NCBI GenBank assembly: GCA_011523315.1
Contig: WTHE01000400.1
Coordinates: 1 to 6,874, forward strand
Reading direction: 5' to 3'
Source of the DNA: Candidatus Binatota bacterium
Lineage (GTDB): Bacteria > Desulfobacterota > Binatia > Bin18
Length of the DNA: 6,874 bases
Position numbers and translations under genes: made by a program. Within the stretch, counting starts at the first letter, position 1. The number at the start of each line of letters is the position of its first letter. The notes beneath the pieces were generated by a model. It was given only the letters and a program-made list of their open reading frames with translations. It made no database searches and was not told the origin of the DNA. Below, one piece after another: positions 1 to 5,740 of this stretch.

Positions 1-141
1 GCGCACGAAGTCGATCACCGGGTAGGCATCCTGACGCAGACTGTCACTCGGCGCCCGCGAGATCAGAGCCTGCATGCCAAGAAAGAGCAGGATGGCGACG
101 ACGAGCCCACCGCCTCCCGACGCTGTCGTCCGCCGCCACAT
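1..141 (-). CDS. tonB: TonB energy transducer, N-terminal 47 residues (gene runs off the window)
   Basis: TonB spans the periplasm and passes energy from the ExbB/ExbD proton channel to outer-membrane receptors. Only the first 47 codons are present; the C-terminal receptor-binding domain lies beyond base 1. The visible part has a basic start (MWRR), one hydrophobic anchor (about residues 12-28, ending in LFLGMQALI) and the stretch VIDFVR at 42-47. From family knowledge, the MQALI and (V/I)xFVR pattern is typical of the TonB2 branch, which lacks the long proline-rich spacer of E. coli TonB. The ATG at 141 lies 3 bp after the exbD stop and has an AGGAGG Shine-Dalgarno at 150-155 with an 8-nt spacer, so the start is firm. 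Its place right after exbD supports the call. Subtype assignment rests on the N-terminus alone. Confidence 0.82.
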   Translation of the reverse strand, partial: MWRRTTASGGGGLVVAILLFLGMQALISRAPSDSLRQDAYPVIDFVR

Positions 142-144
142 CGC

Positions 145-549
145 CTAGCCCTCCTGCCGGGCGGCAACGGCGATATTGTTGACGCCGGCCAGCCGGACCT
201 GATCCATGACCTGGACCAGCAGTCCGGTTTGCGCCGACTCGTCGGCCAACACGATGACATCGGCCTCCGGGTTATCGGCCCGCATCCGCTCGACATTGGC
301 CCGGACCGCTCGAATATCGACCCGGCGGCGCTCCATCCACACCTCGCCCCTGGCCGACAGGGCGATATGGATCGTACCGCGTTCCTTGGTCTGGGTGGTC
401 TGGGCGAAAGGCCGGTTGACATCAATCCCGGCCTCTTTGACGAACGACGCCGTCACCAGGAAAAAGATGAGCAGGATGAAGACCATATCAATCAGCGGGG
501 TCAGATTGGGCTGATTGTCGCCCTGGAGGCTGGCTCGGCGGCGTCTCAT
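145..549 (-). CDS. exbD: ExbD/TolR-family proton channel subunit
   Basis: This 134-residue protein is the normal length for ExbD, the single-pass inner-membrane subunit that works with ExbB to energise TonB. A basic cytoplasmic start (MRRRR) is followed by the family signature NLTPLIDMVFILLIFFL at about 15-31. Asp21 in this segment matches the membrane aspartate that carries protons in ExbD and TolR. Residues 45-130 form the small periplasmic domain, with the conserved VIVLADE stretch near 98-104. The ATG at 549 has GAGGG at 557-561, 7 nt upstream. It follows exbB by 26 bp and precedes tonB by 3 bp. TolR is the main alternative, but the neighbouring tonB and the absence of tolA, tolB and pal favour ExbD. 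Confidence 0.93.
   Translation of the reverse strand: MRRRRASLQGDNQPNLTPLIDMVFILLIFFLVTASFVKEAGIDVNRPFAQTTQTKERGTIHIALSARGEVWMERRRVDIRAVRANVERMRADNPEADVIVLADESAQTGLLVQVMDQVRLAGVNNIAVAARQEG
150..155 (-). promoter_or_regulatory. Strong Shine-Dalgarno for tonB inside the end of exbD
   Basis: AGGAGG on the minus strand lies inside the last codons of exbD and 8 nt before the tonB ATG. It fixes the tonB start and couples the two genes closely. It is the best consensus ribosome binding site in the operon. Confidence 0.8.
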
Positions 550-575
550 GGCAGTACCCTCACGTGGTCCGGCGT

Positions 576-1172
576 TCAGCGGCCGGAGCGTTTCTCAAGT
601 TCGACCTGAGCCCGTATCCACAACAGGCCTGGGTTGCCGAATTTGTCGTCCAGCTGGAGCAGGCTGGTCAGTTTCTGCATTTCGACCTGGGACCGCTGGG
701 TCAGGCTGGCGCCAAAGTACAGTCCGGGCAGGGCACACACCAGCCCGGCCATGGTCGTCACCAGGGCTTCGGAAATGCCGTTGGCCACCCCGTTGACGTT
801 GCCCGTCCCGAACAGCTGCATCACGGTAAAGGTGGCGATCATGCCGTTTACGGTTCCCAACAGTCCCAGGATGGGTAATACGACGGTCAGGGATCGAATC
901 AGCGGCAGCGAGCGACGCAGCTGATAGTCCAGCTCGGCGATCTCCATCCGGCGCAGCTGACGGGCGTACCAGGAGTAGCGCTCGCTGCGCGCCTGCCAGC
1001 GGGCGATGACCCCACTCACCAGGGCCGGATAGCTGGTGCGCAAGAAGACGTAGCGTTCGATGATAAGCGTGCCCAGGACGACTGTGACCAGCAGGATGCC
1101 CCACAGGGCGGGCCCGCCGACCGCCATGAATCGCTGTAAGGGCTCAAGCGGATTCTGGATCAGGAAGCTCAC
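576..1172 (-). CDS. exbB: ExbB/TolQ/MotA-family proton channel subunit
   Basis: This 198-residue inner-membrane protein is the pore-forming partner of ExbD. Three hydrophobic segments are visible: about 21-40, 91-117 and 134-157. The second contains the family motif GLLGTVNGMI (103-112), followed by FGTGN, and the third the typical EALVTTMAGLVCALP stretch. The start is GTG at 1172, which gives an N-terminus (MSFLIQNPLEPLQRFMAVGG) of the length expected for short ExbB2-type proteins; starting at the ATG for residue 16 would remove the amphipathic lead-in. GGAG lies 7 nt before the GTG. The first 29 bp overlap the end of the upstream ttpC-like gene, so the two are probably translationally coupled. 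It lacks the larger cytoplasmic loop of the ttpC-like paralogue next door. Confidence 0.92.
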   Translation of the reverse strand: MSFLIQNPLEPLQRFMAVGGPALWGILLVTVVLGTLIIERYVFLRTSYPALVSGVIARWQARSERYSWYARQLRRMEIAELDYQLRRSLPLIRSLTVVLPILGLLGTVNGMIATFTVMQLFGTGNVNGVANGISEALVTTMAGLVCALPGLYFGASLTQRSQVEMQKLTSLLQLDDKFGNPGLLWIRAQVELEKRSGR

Positions 1173-2523
1173 TGCGCCGCTCCACGAGTCTGGCGATCAT
1201 CCCGGCACTCTGTTCGTCCAGGATTTGAATCAGTCGGGTGCTCTTGCCCGAGACCAGGGTGTGAAGAAGGACAATCGGAATCGCTACGGTCAGCCCCAGC
1301 TGGGTCGTTACCAGCGCCTGCGAAATCCCGCTCGACATCGTGCGGGGATCGCCCGTCCCAAACAGGGTAATGGCCTGGAAGGTGTCGATCATGCCGACGA
1401 CCGTGCCCAACAGGCCCAGCAGCGGGGCGACCGCAGCCAGGATGCTGATCGTCGACAGGCCGCGTTCCAGGCGGGGAATCTGATTCAGGATGGCCTCATC
1501 CAGGCGGGCTTCCAGGGTCTCGGCATCCTGCTCTTCGTCGTTATGATACACCAGCATCACCCGACCCAGCGCGTTGTCGGCCTGCGGCGTGTCGGTCTGG
1601 CGTTGGGCGTCAATGCGCCGCCCCTCGCGCCACAGGTAGACCGCCCGCTCCACGACCAGGCCCAGGCCGACGAAACCAATAGCGATGATGATGTAGCCGA
1701 TAAAACCGCCCTGCTGCAGGCGTTCCCACACGTCCGGGGTCTGGACCAGCGCGGCCAGAATCGCTCCCCGAGACGGGTCTATGCCGAACGCGCCATAGCC
1801 ATCGCTGATCTGCTCCAGTTCCTGGGCGTCGCTGCGATAGCGCGGCTCGGGCTGGCGCGTCAGCTCCACCAGCTGGCGCGTCTCCGGCACATAGCGGAGA
1901 TAGTTGCCCTGCGAGACGCTGTTAAACACCCCGACCCGAACGACTGTTCGCTCGGCCTGGGCGCCATTCGCGTCCACCACCGTCGTCGGAAATTGGACCA
2001 CCCGGCCGGACTGCGTCATCTCTTCCAGCAGCCCAACCCACAGGCGTTCGAGTTCGTCCAGCGAGGGCAGTTCCCGGCTCTCGCCCACGGCGTACAGAAA
2101 AGCCGCCCGCTCCCCGAGTTGGGCCGACACGAGCGAGTTCTCAAGCAGGCCGGCCGTATCGCGCGCCACCTGGCGCACCACACCGAACAGCTCGCCCAGC
2201 GAGGCCGCCCGCTCGTCGAGCTGATCGCGCAGCTCTCCCAGACGGTCTTCGTTCTGCTCAAAAACCACCCGCTTCTGTTCGCCCTCGCGCCTGACCTCGT
2301 CAAGGTCCGCTCTGGCCTGCTGGATGCGCTCCTGCTGCTGGTCACGCTCGGCCACAAAACGGGCTTCGCGCTCACCGTGCAGCCGGGTATCGGCTTGCCG
2401 TGCAGACCGCACGCGCTCCAGCAGTTCCTCAAGCGAGCCCGGCGCTTCCTGGGCGGCCGGACCCGACCAGGCCGGCACGCTCAGCAGGACGAACCAGATC
2501 ACCCCCCAGTAGATGCTGTTCAC
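1144..2523 (-). CDS. TtpC-like large MotA/TolQ/ExbB protein with periplasmic coiled coil
   Basis: This 459-residue protein joins an exported N-terminal region to an ExbB-like channel domain. Residues 1-24 look like a signal peptide (hydrophobic to PAWSGPAAQ). Residues about 28-110 are a charged, heptad-rich coiled coil, and 165-260 a mixed periplasmic region. Membrane segments are at about 273-292, 357-380 and 402-424. The second carries APLLGLLGTVVGMIDTF and the third SQALVTTQLGLTVAIPI, both MotA/TolQ/ExbB signatures. In Vibrio, TtpC is a required extra part of the TonB2 system; here length, layout and gene order agree. The GTG start at 2523 overlaps the previous gene's TGA as GTGA, with GAGG at 2531-2534, 7 nt upstream. 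How it joins the ExbB/ExbD complex is not known from sequence. I give no symbol because ttpC naming outside Vibrio is inference. Confidence 0.88.
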   Translation of the reverse strand: MNSIYWGVIWFVLLSVPAWSGPAAQEAPGSLEELLERVRSARQADTRLHGEREARFVAERDQQQERIQQARADLDEVRREGEQKRVVFEQNEDRLGELRDQLDERAASLGELFGVVRQVARDTAGLLENSLVSAQLGERAAFLYAVGESRELPSLDELERLWVGLLEEMTQSGRVVQFPTTVVDANGAQAERTVVRVGVFNSVSQGNYLRYVPETRQLVELTRQPEPRYRSDAQELEQISDGYGAFGIDPSRGAILAALVQTPDVWERLQQGGFIGYIIIAIGFVGLGLVVERAVYLWREGRRIDAQRQTDTPQADNALGRVMLVYHNDEEQDAETLEARLDEAILNQIPRLERGLSTISILAAVAPLLGLLGTVVGMIDTFQAITLFGTGDPRTMSSGISQALVTTQLGLTVAIPIVLLHTLVSGKSTRLIQILDEQSAGMIARLVERRSELPDPESA

Positions 2524-3302
2524 GGCATCACCTCATCTGGCTGTGGAGCCGGGACGGGCAGACTGAGCAGCTGCGGCGTGGCCTGTTGCTGGGCGACCAG
2601 CAAACCGCGTGTGACCGCGCTGCGGTAGCTCTGCGGCAGGGCTTCCCACTGGCGGGCGGCATGATTCCACTGTCCGACCTCTTGGCCGTCCAGCGTCTGA
2701 TACAGCAGCGCCAGCCGGCCAACCCGTAAGAAATCGACCGTGCGTTCCTGGTCGTCCAGCGCCAGCCCGCCACGGTAGGCCTCAATCGTCCGGCCGTATT
2801 CCATCTCGACCTGATAGGCTTCCATGATGCGTCGATACTTCTCGGCAATCGTCAGGTCGGACTGATCGAGCCAGGTCCGCAGACTCGTCAGACGCGCCTG
2901 GCGTTCTTCGGGCAGAAACGGGATATCCAGGGCCACAAACTGCTCCAGGCGCTCAAGCATGCGAACCAGCAGGGGCAAGATCTCACGCTGGGTGACCTCA
3001 ATCTCTTGCAGCTGCTGTTCGAGCGAGGTCACCTCTTGGCCCTGGGCGTCGAGCATGCGGTCGAGTTGCTCGAGATACACCCGCTGGCTGTCCGTCTGCT
3101 GGACAAGCTCTCGATAGGTGCCGAGCAGCCGTTGGGTTTCATCGTCCAAGCGGTCAATGGTGCTTTGCGAGTCTATAGCGGCCTGGTTGGCCTGGGTCTG
3201 GGCAGTCAGGGACGACTCCAGCGCCTGGGCGGTGACTCGCCCGGTCCAGCCCACAAGACTGGTCCACACCAGCAGGCATACCAGGAAGGTCTTATGTGTC
3301 AT
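2520..3302 (-). CDS. DUF3450-family periplasmic protein of the TonB2 operon
   Basis: This 260-residue exported protein begins the operon. A signal peptide covers about 1-26 (hydrophobic 6-19, then VTAQA). Residues 28-122 are a long Gln/Glu-rich coiled coil. The second half carries the conserved DUF3450 stretches: FVALDIPFLPEER (122-133), AEKYRRIMEAYQVEMEYGRT (153-172), VDFLRVGRLALLYQTLDG (189-206) and a C-terminal LLSLPVPAP (245-253). The family is usually found directly before a TtpC-type MotA/TolQ/ExbB gene, as here, and is thought to assist TonB2-type transport; no enzyme activity is known to me. The ATG at 3302 has AAGGCG at 3312-3317 with a 9-nt spacer. Its TGA overlaps the next gene's GTG by 4 bp. 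Family membership is clear; function is inferred from context. Confidence 0.88.
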   Translation of the reverse strand: MTHKTFLVCLLVWTSLVGWTGRVTAQALESSLTAQTQANQAAIDSQSTIDRLDDETQRLLGTYRELVQQTDSQRVYLEQLDRMLDAQGQEVTSLEQQLQEIEVTQREILPLLVRMLERLEQFVALDIPFLPEERQARLTSLRTWLDQSDLTIAEKYRRIMEAYQVEMEYGRTIEAYRGGLALDDQERTVDFLRVGRLALLYQTLDGQEVGQWNHAARQWEALPQSYRSAVTRGLLVAQQQATPQLLSLPVPAPQPDEVMP

Positions 3303-3349
3303 GTTGTGGCCCGCCTTTCAGCCGCTAGACATACACGACAGAGCCGGCA

Positions 3350-3378
3350 AAATAAAGAGCCTCATCCATCTGGGTGAA
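3350..3378 (-). promoter_or_regulatory. Possible sigma70-type promoter of the TonB2 operon (weak)
   Basis: On the minus strand TTCACC (3373-3378) and TTATTT (3350-3355) are separated by 17 nt, about 48 nt before the start codon at 3302. Neither box matches consensus well, but this is the only AT-rich -10 candidate with correct spacing just before the first gene. I see no recognisable Fur box nearby. Confidence 0.25.
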
Positions 3379-3427
3379 CACGACCCCGACCTGTTGAGGG
3401 CGTCAGCCCCGCATCTCGAACCACTCG

Positions 3428-3471
3428 AGGGGTACTGCGTCAAATTGAAATTGACACCCCTGGCTTTTTTT
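3428..3471 (+). repeat. Nested inverted repeat followed by a T-tract
   Basis: AGGGGT (3428-3433) pairs with ACCCCT (3456-3461). Inside, GTCAA (3439-3443) pairs with TTGAC (3451-3455) around a 7-nt loop, leaving a 5-nt bulge on the left arm. GGC and seven T residues follow on the plus strand, as in an intrinsic terminator, but no plus-strand gene ends just before it. It could instead be an operator upstream of the minus-strand operon, or the end of an old mobile element. The pairing is direct observation; the role is open. Confidence 0.45.
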
Positions 3472-3493
3472 CCTTCTGGTACGCCTGGAGGAT

Positions 3494-3598
3494 ATGCAAG
3501 AAACACTCTTGGATTTCTATGCACGCCAGGTGCCGCTCAATGATCTATTGCCGATCCTGTTTTCGCTCTATCCATCGCGGCCTCACCTCAACCCCTAA
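3494..3598 (+). CDS. Possible 34-residue plus-strand mini-ORF, unidentified
   Basis: An ATG preceded by GGAGG (3487-3491) opens 34 codons beginning MQETLLDFYARQVPLNDLLP and ending PHLNP before TAA. The peptide is plausible (amphipathic, few rare residues), but the Shine-Dalgarno is only 2 nt from the ATG, which is too close for good initiation. The same frame is open upstream only back to a TGA at 3452-3454. I do not recognise it. It may be the stump of a longer gene or chance. Confidence 0.2.
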   Translation: MQETLLDFYARQVPLNDLLPILFSLYPSRPHLNP

Positions 3599-3773
3599 CG
3601 CCAAAGGCGGTGTGATAAACGCCATAGATTGACTCCGGCCATTTGCTGCTGGCGCCACAACGGGGAACAAGGGACGCACTGCCGAGGAGAGAGGGCAGGC
3701 AAGAATGAGGACCAGCGCCTCTATACAGCAGTATTTCCTTCTCATGACTCCAAGCCAACTGGAAGCTCAGCAG
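3599..3773. other. Spacer without a convincing gene
   Basis: A 66-codon minus-strand frame (3545-3745) crosses this stretch. It begins with a hydrophobic, lipoprotein-like segment (ALVLILACPLSSA), but its GGAG is only 2 nt from the ATG and the rest has no family pattern. I see no clear promoter or terminator. Confidence 0.4.
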
Positions 3774-4013
3774 CTACAGCTTCCCTGGGCACTCCTGCTC
3801 CAGCCGTTCCAGACTCGCATAGTACCGCTGGCTCAACTCCCCACACCCGATCACCGGCATATCTTCACGGAAGCTCCCGCCAGACGATGGATGTTCAGGG
3901 CAATCTGTCACCCAGCCGGGACCCAGACCGGACACCAAGTCGGGTGCGTCTACCGGGAAAGCCTTCAGTACTCTTCGGGCCATCTCCTCCACCTCCCGCG
4001 GCGTCCCGTCCAC
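3774..4013 (-). CDS. Hypothetical small protein or gene remnant downstream of the metalloprotease
   Basis: This 79-codon frame starts with GTG (4013) and ends with TAG. The product begins MDGTPREVEEMARRVLKAFP, then has a Gly/Pro-rich middle and a C-terminal helix-like stretch (YYASLERLEQECPGKL). Three Cys residues occur, at about 38, 57 and 75. No good Shine-Dalgarno lies before the GTG; AGAGGGA is 17 nt away. It is in the same frame as the metalloprotease gene, separated only by its TGA and 9 codons. A neighbouring frame just upstream reads PAAFMW into the same spot, which hints at an N-terminus lost by frameshift. I do not recognise the family. It could be a small gene, a remnant or a rare read-through extension. 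Confidence 0.35.
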   Translation of the reverse strand: MDGTPREVEEMARRVLKAFPVDAPDLVSGLGPGWVTDCPEHPSSGGSFREDMPVIGCGELSQRYYASLERLEQECPGKL

Positions 4014-4040
4014 ATGAAAGCAGCCGGTTGTCCCTCTGGA

Positions 4041-5096
4041 TCACTGCCTTGGCCGAATATCGTCGATCTCGAAATTCTGGAGTGATTCAGTCCATCTGAT
4101 AACCGTGTCCACTCCAGAATGCGGCCACCCTTCAAGCGTCCATCGACCGGCCTGGTCCCACAAGAATTCCGTCCCATACGTCACCACGCGCACGGATCGC
4201 CGTGCCAGCTCCCGCCCATCAACCAGCAGGCGAACGGTGACCGTCCCCGGGCCAAGCAGGTTCCAATTGATTTGCGCGATGAAGCCATTATCGGTGTCCC
4301 CGCAGACCGGCCGCGTATCCCTCCGGTCCAGCCGGTAGGCCGGCGTCACCCGATGCTCTGCCACCGCAATCTCGATCCTCGTCGCGTCACACACCCACCC
4401 GGACACAAAGCTGATACCGCTCTTGGACGCATTCGGACCGGGTACTTCCAACGCGCCCCTGGTGATCTCCTCTATTTGTGTGCGCCCATAGATCGCCTGG
4501 ACGCCACGAATATCGTCCTGCTGGAGCCGGTCGACGGAGACTTGACTGTTCATCACCGCATCAACGGTTTGTCCAGCATCGTCCGGGTGATTCAAACCGA
4601 GCGCATGGCCTAGCTCATGCAGCATCAGCCGCCGAAAATCGGCGGCCTCCCCAAACCAAGGACCATCGTAGATGTTCCATGAAATGGTACTATTGAAAAC
4701 GATATCGGCATCAAGTATGGCCCCATTCTCCTCGTACCACCAGTATGTGTACGCAATGACTCCTTCATCATCCCACGCCTCTCCGCAGAGGGTCCGCCCC
4801 CACACCACGGTGACCCGGCCGTCGATATCTGAGTGATGGCAGGCGATCGGCACCCGCCTCCCAGGACGCACCTGGAACATAAACCGTGCCCCAGCCTCAT
4901 TCCATTCCTCGGCAGCGCTCCGGGCCGCGTCGGTGAAACATCGGTCTGTCGGACATCCGACGTGCGGGTTGACCACGGCCTCTCGTGCTGCCCACCGGAG
5001 TGGCACACCCCGGTCTGTTTCGGTCCGGACATACGCCTCGGCGCTGGCGTACCAGAAGCCCCACACGCACACGACAACCACCCACCCGTTACTCAT
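4041..5096 (-). CDS. Secreted matrixin-type (M10) zinc metalloprotease with extra C-terminal domain
   Basis: This 351-residue protein is predicted to be exported and to cleave proteins. Residues 1-21 form a hydrophobic signal segment ending AEA; unusually, no Lys or Arg precedes it. The catalytic domain covers about 25-205. The zinc motif HELGHALGLNH is at 160-170 (His160, His164 and His170 as ligands, Glu161 catalytic), and VMNS at 181-184 supplies the Met-turn. Cys pairs may form at 48/53 and 86/104. I see no Cys-switch propeptide. Residues about 217-346 form a separate domain beginning GISFVSGWVCDATRIEI, with Cys235 and Cys265, then NGFIAQINWNLLGPGTVTVR and ending RWTESLQNFEI. I recall this domain on other exported bacterial proteins but cannot name it. 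ATG 5096 was chosen over a start at 5180 because GAGG lies at 5103-5106, 6 nt upstream, and the signal peptide then begins correctly. It overlaps the preceding gene by 8 bp. Confidence 0.88.
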   Translation of the reverse strand: MSNGWVVVVCVWGFWYASAEAYVRTETDRGVPLRWAAREAVVNPHVGCPTDRCFTDAARSAAEEWNEAGARFMFQVRPGRRVPIACHHSDIDGRVTVVWGRTLCGEAWDDEGVIAYTYWWYEENGAILDADIVFNSTISWNIYDGPWFGEAADFRRLMLHELGHALGLNHPDDAGQTVDAVMNSQVSVDRLQQDDIRGVQAIYGRTQIEEITRGALEVPGPNASKSGISFVSGWVCDATRIEIAVAEHRVTPAYRLDRRDTRPVCGDTDNGFIAQINWNLLGPGTVTVRLLVDGRELARRSVRVVTYGTEFLWDQAGRWTLEGWPHSGVDTVIRWTESLQNFEIDDIRPRQ

Positions 5097-5682
5097 GGGA
5101 CACCTCACGGTCGATGGCCTCCGGGAGGGTGTCAAGCGCCAGCGGTTCCGCTGCCTCACGATGCTGCTCTGCCGATGCATGATCGAACGCCATGGCTCCG
5201 CCCGATGCTGCCGGGAGCCTAGTCAACGGCCGCATGGCGTCCGTGTACACCACATCCTCCCCCCGCTCAGTATCAAACAGGACGCGGTAGACCCCCTGCC
5301 ACATCCCAACCAACGGGACCGCGTGAGACTCATTGCCGACCACAAACAGCACTACCCGGTCGCCGAGGCGAAAGTCTGGCGTGCCGGCGATACGCAGCCG
5401 CCTGCCGTCCGGTGTTGGCCCGCCAAGCAACCGCAGAGTCAACGTCTCTTGCGTCTGCCCTTTCCGCACGTCCAAGCCAATCAACGTCACACGGGTGTAC
5501 GGCCGCTCCGTCTCGGCATTCCACTCTGCCTGGATTGCTGACACCGTTCCGACCACAATCGTCTCGGCCTTGTGGACCAAGTCGGCAAGAGACTGGCGGA
5601 ACACGGTAGTGGCTTGGCCGGGCACGCTGGTGAGGCAGAGCAGCCCCACAATGGCCGCTACGGCTGTGTGTTTCCGGGTCAT
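5089..5682 (-). CDS. Exported protein of unknown function paired with the metalloprotease
   Basis: This 197-residue protein starts with a signal peptide (MTRKH, a hydrophobic core, then SVPGQA, cleaved near 24). The mature part begins with a LADLVHKAETIVVGTVSAI stretch, followed by YTRVTLIGLDVRKG and LTLRLLGGPTPDGRRLRI. It then has FRLGDRVVLFVV (104-115) and VGMWQGVYRVL (125-135), a beta-rich pattern ending in an acidic, probably disordered tail. I recall similar proteins next to matrixin genes in deltaproteobacteria-like genomes, but know no function. It could be a partner, chaperone or inhibitor of the protease. ATG 5682 was preferred to GTG 5709 because AAGGAG lies at 5690-5695, 7 nt upstream, and the signal peptide is then normal. 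Its TAA lies inside the first codons of the protease gene. Confidence 0.8.
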   Translation of the reverse strand: MTRKHTAVAAIVGLLCLTSVPGQATTVFRQSLADLVHKAETIVVGTVSAIQAEWNAETERPYTRVTLIGLDVRKGQTQETLTLRLLGGPTPDGRRLRIAGTPDFRLGDRVVLFVVGNESHAVPLVGMWQGVYRVLFDTERGEDVVYTDAMRPLTRLPAASGGAMAFDHASAEQHREAAEPLALDTLPEAIDREVSHE

Positions 5683-5689
5683 CCCTGTT

Positions 5690-5695
5690 CTCCTT
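5690..5695 (-). promoter_or_regulatory. Shine-Dalgarno that decides the start of the exported protein gene
   Basis: AAGGAG on the minus strand lies 7 nt before ATG 5682. It sits inside the longer frame that would begin at GTG 5709, so it argues for the shorter start. Confidence 0.75.
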
Positions 5696-5705
5696 TTTTC
5701 TCGAT

Positions 5706-5737
5706 CCACACACCCGGCCCTACGGCCGGGTGTGTGG
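5706..5737. repeat. Perfect 14-bp inverted repeat (hairpin) in the leader of the exported protein/protease unit
   Basis: CCACACACCCGGCC (5706-5719) and GGCCGGGTGTGTGG (5724-5737) are exact reverse complements around a 4-nt loop. The RNA stem would be very stable. Neither side has a T-tract, so it is not a standard intrinsic terminator. Its foot is 10 nt from the Shine-Dalgarno and 23 nt from the ATG at 5682. That leaves no room for a promoter in between, so transcripts from any upstream promoter must carry it. It begins 3 nt after the end of the decayed gene at 5741. Confidence 0.85.
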
Positions 5738-5740
5738 CAA

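Larger units (their letters stand above)
3303..3493. other. Operon leader and spacer region
   Basis: No convincing gene is visible on either strand. The stretch holds the weak promoter candidate and ribosome binding site of the minus-strand operon, and a nested inverted repeat with a T-tract at 3428-3471. Short open frames across it have no start signal and no protein-like pattern I recognise. Confidence 0.5.

Noticed and set aside
1060..2628. A 522-codon open frame on the plus strand.
   Set aside because: It is antisense to the TtpC-like gene and flanking genes, is rich in Arg, His and Gln as expected of a shadow in GC-rich DNA, and has no domain or ribosome binding site.
3303..3600. Fur box or other known iron operator before the TonB2 operon.
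   Set aside because: No GATAATGATAATCATTATC-like sequence was found on either strand.
3545..3745. 66-codon minus-strand frame with a lipoprotein-like start.
   Set aside because: The Shine-Dalgarno is too close to the ATG, the lipobox is poor and the rest shows no family pattern.
4933..5541. Plus-strand open frames of about 130-200 codons across the protease and its partner.
   Set aside because: They lie opposite two well-supported minus-strand genes with signal peptides and motifs; no protein-like pattern was seen.
5089..5709. Longer start (GTG 5709) for the exported protein.
   Set aside because: It would start inside the hairpin, ignore AAGGAG at 5690-5695 and push the signal peptide 9 residues inwards.
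5706..5737. Intrinsic terminator.
   Set aside because: The stem is perfect but no T-tract follows on either strand.
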